Shown in pieces: positions 43,600 through 45,921 of a stretch of 45,921 bases of DNA (the first letter of the stretch is position 1; the number at the start of each line of letters is the position of its first letter). The stretch is from Alphaproteobacteria bacterium (GTDB taxonomy: Bacteria > Pseudomonadota > Alphaproteobacteria > Micavibrionales > Micavibrionaceae). Under the pieces are notes generated by a model. That model was not told the origin of the DNA, did not search any database, and saw nothing but the letters and a program-made list of their open reading frames with translations. The stretch is taken from positions 1 to 45,921 of the forward strand of contig JAGRKA010000011.1 of NCBI GenBank assembly GCA_020442475.1, in the 5' to 3' direction. Made by a program: the position numbers and the translations under genes.

Positions 43600-45921
43600 C
43601 TATGCGGCTTCTTTCTGACCGTCTTTTTTCGGAGGAACAACCTCGAAATCAAGCTCGTCTTTTTTTACCCCGACCTTTACGGCAGCCCCATCCATAATCG
43701 CACCCTCAAGGATCATCCCGGCAAGGCGATTTTGCAGATGGGTCTGGATCACACGTTTGAGCGGCCTTGCGCCGTAAGCCGGGTCATAGCCTTGATCGGC
43801 AAGCCAGGCTCTGGCTTTACTGTCCACCTCAAGGTTGATCTGGCGCTTCGCAAGGATTTTATGCAGACCCGCAAGCTGGATATCGACAATGCCTGTCATT
43901 TGTTCGCGGCCCAGACGGCGGAAGAGCAGGATTTCATCAAGCCGGTTTAAAAATTCCGGGCGGAAGGCGGCGCGCACGGCATTCATAACCTGCGCGCGTA
44001 CATCCTCAACATCGGCACCGTCGGGCTGGGCGACAAGATGTTCCGCACCCAGATTCGAGGTCATAATCAAAACCGTATTTGAAAAATCGACAGTCCGCCC
44101 CTGCCCGTCTGTCAAACGGCCATCATCAAGCACCTGCAACAGCACATTGAACACGTCCGGGTGCGCCTTTTCGATTTCATCGAACAGTACAACCTGATAG
44201 GGGCGGCGGCGGACAGCCTCCGTCAACGCGCCGCCTTCCTCATAGCCGACATAGCCGGGCGGTGCGCCCATCATCCGTGCGACCGAATGTTTCTCCATAT
44301 ATTCGGACATATCCAGCCGGATCATGGCCGTATCATCATCGAACAAAAATTCAGCCAAAGCCTTCGTCAGTTCCGTTTTGCCAACGCCCGTCGGCCCCAA
44401 GAACAGGAAGGAGCCAATCGGCCTGCGCTCATCCTGAAGTCCTGCGCGAGAGCGGCGAACAGCATTGGCCACCGCTGTTACGGCGGCATCCTGCCCGACA
44501 ACGCGGCGCTTGATGTTGTCCTCCATATTCAGGAGCTTTTCGCGCTCCCCAGCCAGCATTTTATCGACCGGAATGCCCGTCCAACGGCTTACGATCCCGG
44601 CAATATCGTCTTCCGTGACTTCCTCACGGATCAAGCTGGCGGATACACCGTCCCCTTCAGGCGTTGGCGCTTCAGCAAGCTTTTGCTCCAGTTCGGGAAT
44701 CGCGCTGTATTTCAGCTCGCTGGCCTTCGCCCAGTCGCCCTCGCGCTCGGCCTGCTCAAGCGCGACACGCGCCTTGTCGAGCGCCTCAGTATATTTCTGC
44801 CCGGCATGAAGTTTTTCTTTCTCGGCCCGCCACTGGCTTGTTAAATCAGCCGATTTTGATTCGAGGCCTTTCAGCTCTTCCTCCAGCTTTTCAAGCCGGT
44901 CTTTCGAGGCCTTATCCGTTTCCTTTTTCAGCGCTTCCCGCTCGATTTTGAGCTGGATAATCCGCCGGTCAAGCTCGTCCACCTCTTCGGGCTTCGAATC
45001 AGCCTGCATCCGGATTCGGGAGGCCGCCTCGTCCACAAGGTCGATCGCCTTATCGGGGAGAAAACGGTCCGTGATATAGCGGTGTGAGAGCGTGGAGGCC
45101 GCGACAATCGCGTTGTCGGTAATGCGCACCCCGTGATGCAGCTCATATTTTTCTTTCAAGCCGCGTAGAATCGAAATCGTATCCTCCACGGTCGGCTCGG
45201 AGACATAAACCGGCTGGAAACGCCGGGCGAGCGCTGCGTCCTTCTCAATATGTTTGCGGTGCTCGTCGAGGGTTGTCGCGCCCACCATGTGCAACTCGCC
45301 GCGGGCCAAAGCAGGTTTGAGCATATTGCCCGCATCCATCGAGCCTTCGGCCTTTCCGGCACCAACCAGCGTATGAAGCTCATCGAGAAAGAGGACAATT
45401 TCGCCTGTCGCAGCCTTAATCTCATCCAGAACGGCCTTGAGCCGCTCCTCAAACTCCCCGCGAAATTTCGCCCCGGCCAAAAGCGCACCCAGATCAAGTG
45501 CCATCAAACGCTTGCCCTTAAGGCTTTCCGGAACGTCACCATTGACAATCCGCTGGGCCAACCCCTCCACGATCGCGGTTTTCCCGACACCCGGCTCCCC
45601 GATCAGGACCGGATTGTTTTTGGTCCGGCGTGAGAGCACCTGAATCGTACGGCGGATTTCCTCATCCCGCCCGATAATCGGGTCGATCTTTCCGCTGCGA
45701 GCGGCCTCCGTCAGATCATGCGCATATTTATTGAGCGCATCAAACTGGTCTTCTGCGCCGGGAGAATCAGCTGTACGCCCTTTTCGCATATCATTAATCG
45801 CCTGATTGAGACTCTGGGCGTTTACCCCGGCCTCCTCAAAAAATCCCGCAAGATCCAGCTTTTTCGCCAGAATCATGGCCTGCAAAAGTCGCTCAGCAGT
45901 CACATAGCTGTCACCCGCTTT
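43600..45921 (-). CDS. clpB: ATP-dependent disaggregase ClpB (5' end outside the window)
   Basis: About 773 residues are present; the start lies beyond the right edge. The frame is open to the last base and enters in the N-domain at [12 protein letters not shown], so about 90 residues are missing. AAA1 has Walker [10 protein letters not shown] and Walker B VLFLDELH. The middle coiled coil (about 300-415) marks it as ClpB rather than ClpA. AAA2 has [10 protein letters not shown] and [12 protein letters not shown], with sensor 2 [10 protein letters not shown] near the end. It works with DnaK to dissolve protein aggregates. Its neighbour downstream is ruvC. Confidence 0.97.
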   Translation of the reverse strand, partial: KAGDSYVTAERLLQAMILAKKLDLAGFFEEAGVNAQSLNQAINDMRKGRTADSPGAEDQFDALNKYAHDLTEAARSGKIDPIIGRDEEIRRTIQVLSRRTKNNPVLIGEPGVGKTAIVEGLAQRIVNGDVPESLKGKRLMALDLGALLAGAKFRGEFEERLKAVLDEIKAATGEIVLFLDELHTLVGAGKAEGSMDAGNMLKPALARGELHMVGATTLDEHRKHIEKDAALARRFQPVYVSEPTVEDTISILRGLKEKYELHHGVRITDNAIVAASTLSHRYITDRFLPDKAIDLVDEAASRIRMQADSKPEEVDELDRRIIQLKIEREALKKETDKASKDRLEKLEEELKGLESKSADLTSQWRAEKEKLHAGQKYTEALDKARVALEQAEREGDWAKASELKYSAIPELEQKLAEAPTPEGDGVSASLIREEVTEDDIAGIVSRWTGIPVDKMLAGEREKLLNMEDNIKRRVVGQDAAVTAVANAVRRSRAGLQDERRPIGSFLFLGPTGVGKTELTKALAEFLFDDDTAMIRLDMSEYMEKHSVARMMGAPPGYVGYEEGGALTEAVRRRPYQVVLFDEIEKAHPDVFNVLLQVLDDGRLTDGQGRTVDFSNTVLIMTSNLGAEHLVAQPDGADVEDVRAQVMNAVRAAFRPEFLNRLDEILLFRRLGREQMTGIVDIQLAGLHKILAKRQINLEVDSKARAWLADQGYDPAYGARPLKRVIQTHLQNRLAGMILEGAIMDGAAVKVGVKKDELDFEVVPPKKDGQKEAA

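Overview
The window is a chromosomal segment of an alphaproteobacterium with moderately high GC. Three conserved gene orders point there: proA-nadD-rsfS-rlmH-envC-ctpA-polysaccharide deacetylase-rppH; ruvC-ruvA-ruvB followed by ybgC-tolQ-tolR-tolA-tolB; and mutY / DciA ... dsbA-like-smc next to an F0-only ATP synthase operon (atpI-B-E-F'-F, including the b' subunit). A CcrM-type GANTC methyltransferase with GANTC sites in its own promoter agrees with this. The genus cannot be fixed from the sequence alone; a Micavibrio-like lineage is one possibility.

Region 1 (1-5030) is the most notable part: a complete type II-C CRISPR-Cas locus. It holds the end of an array (six identical 36-bp repeats, 30-bp spacers, running off the left edge), cas2, cas1 and a compact 1051-residue cas9 on the minus strand, and a short tracrRNA gene divergent from cas9. 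Every repeat carries a complete sigma70-like promoter. A plus-strand terminator closes the array, so the array reads towards the cas operon. The antisense strand of the tracrRNA anti-repeat keeps the repeat's extended -10 box, now pointing at cas9, so the cas9 promoter and the tracrRNA start overlap.

Region 2 (5030-15600) is mixed: GC-rich palindromes, a TPR-type methyltransferase, a polysaccharide flippase-like membrane protein, tRNA-Ser(CGA), a lipoprotein, an NlpC/P60 hydrolase with leucyl aminopeptidase, tRNA-Ala(GGC), ccrM, an unknown secreted protein and mutY. Region 3 (15600-25700) is one long plus-strand run: dciA, efp, suhB-like, an OmpA-like protein, a DsbA-like protein, smc and the F0 genes. 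Region 4 (25700-33760) is the proA-to-rppH cluster. It is interrupted by a small opposite-strand gene between rsfS and rlmH, and rsfS appears to start at an ATT codon. Region 5 (33750-45921, mostly minus strand) holds tolBARQ-ybgC, then three unrecognised envelope-type genes inserted between ybgC and ruvB, then ruvBAC and a truncated clpB. Palindromic repeats fill the ruvB-ruvA gap and part of the region upstream of ybgC.

Most of the window is housekeeping: DNA repair and segregation, envelope integrity, ribosome maturation and energy. The accessory elements are the CRISPR-Cas locus, the methyltransferase/flippase pair, the 28.3-28.75 kb insertion and the 37.9-41.0 kb block with two paralogous two-TM proteins.
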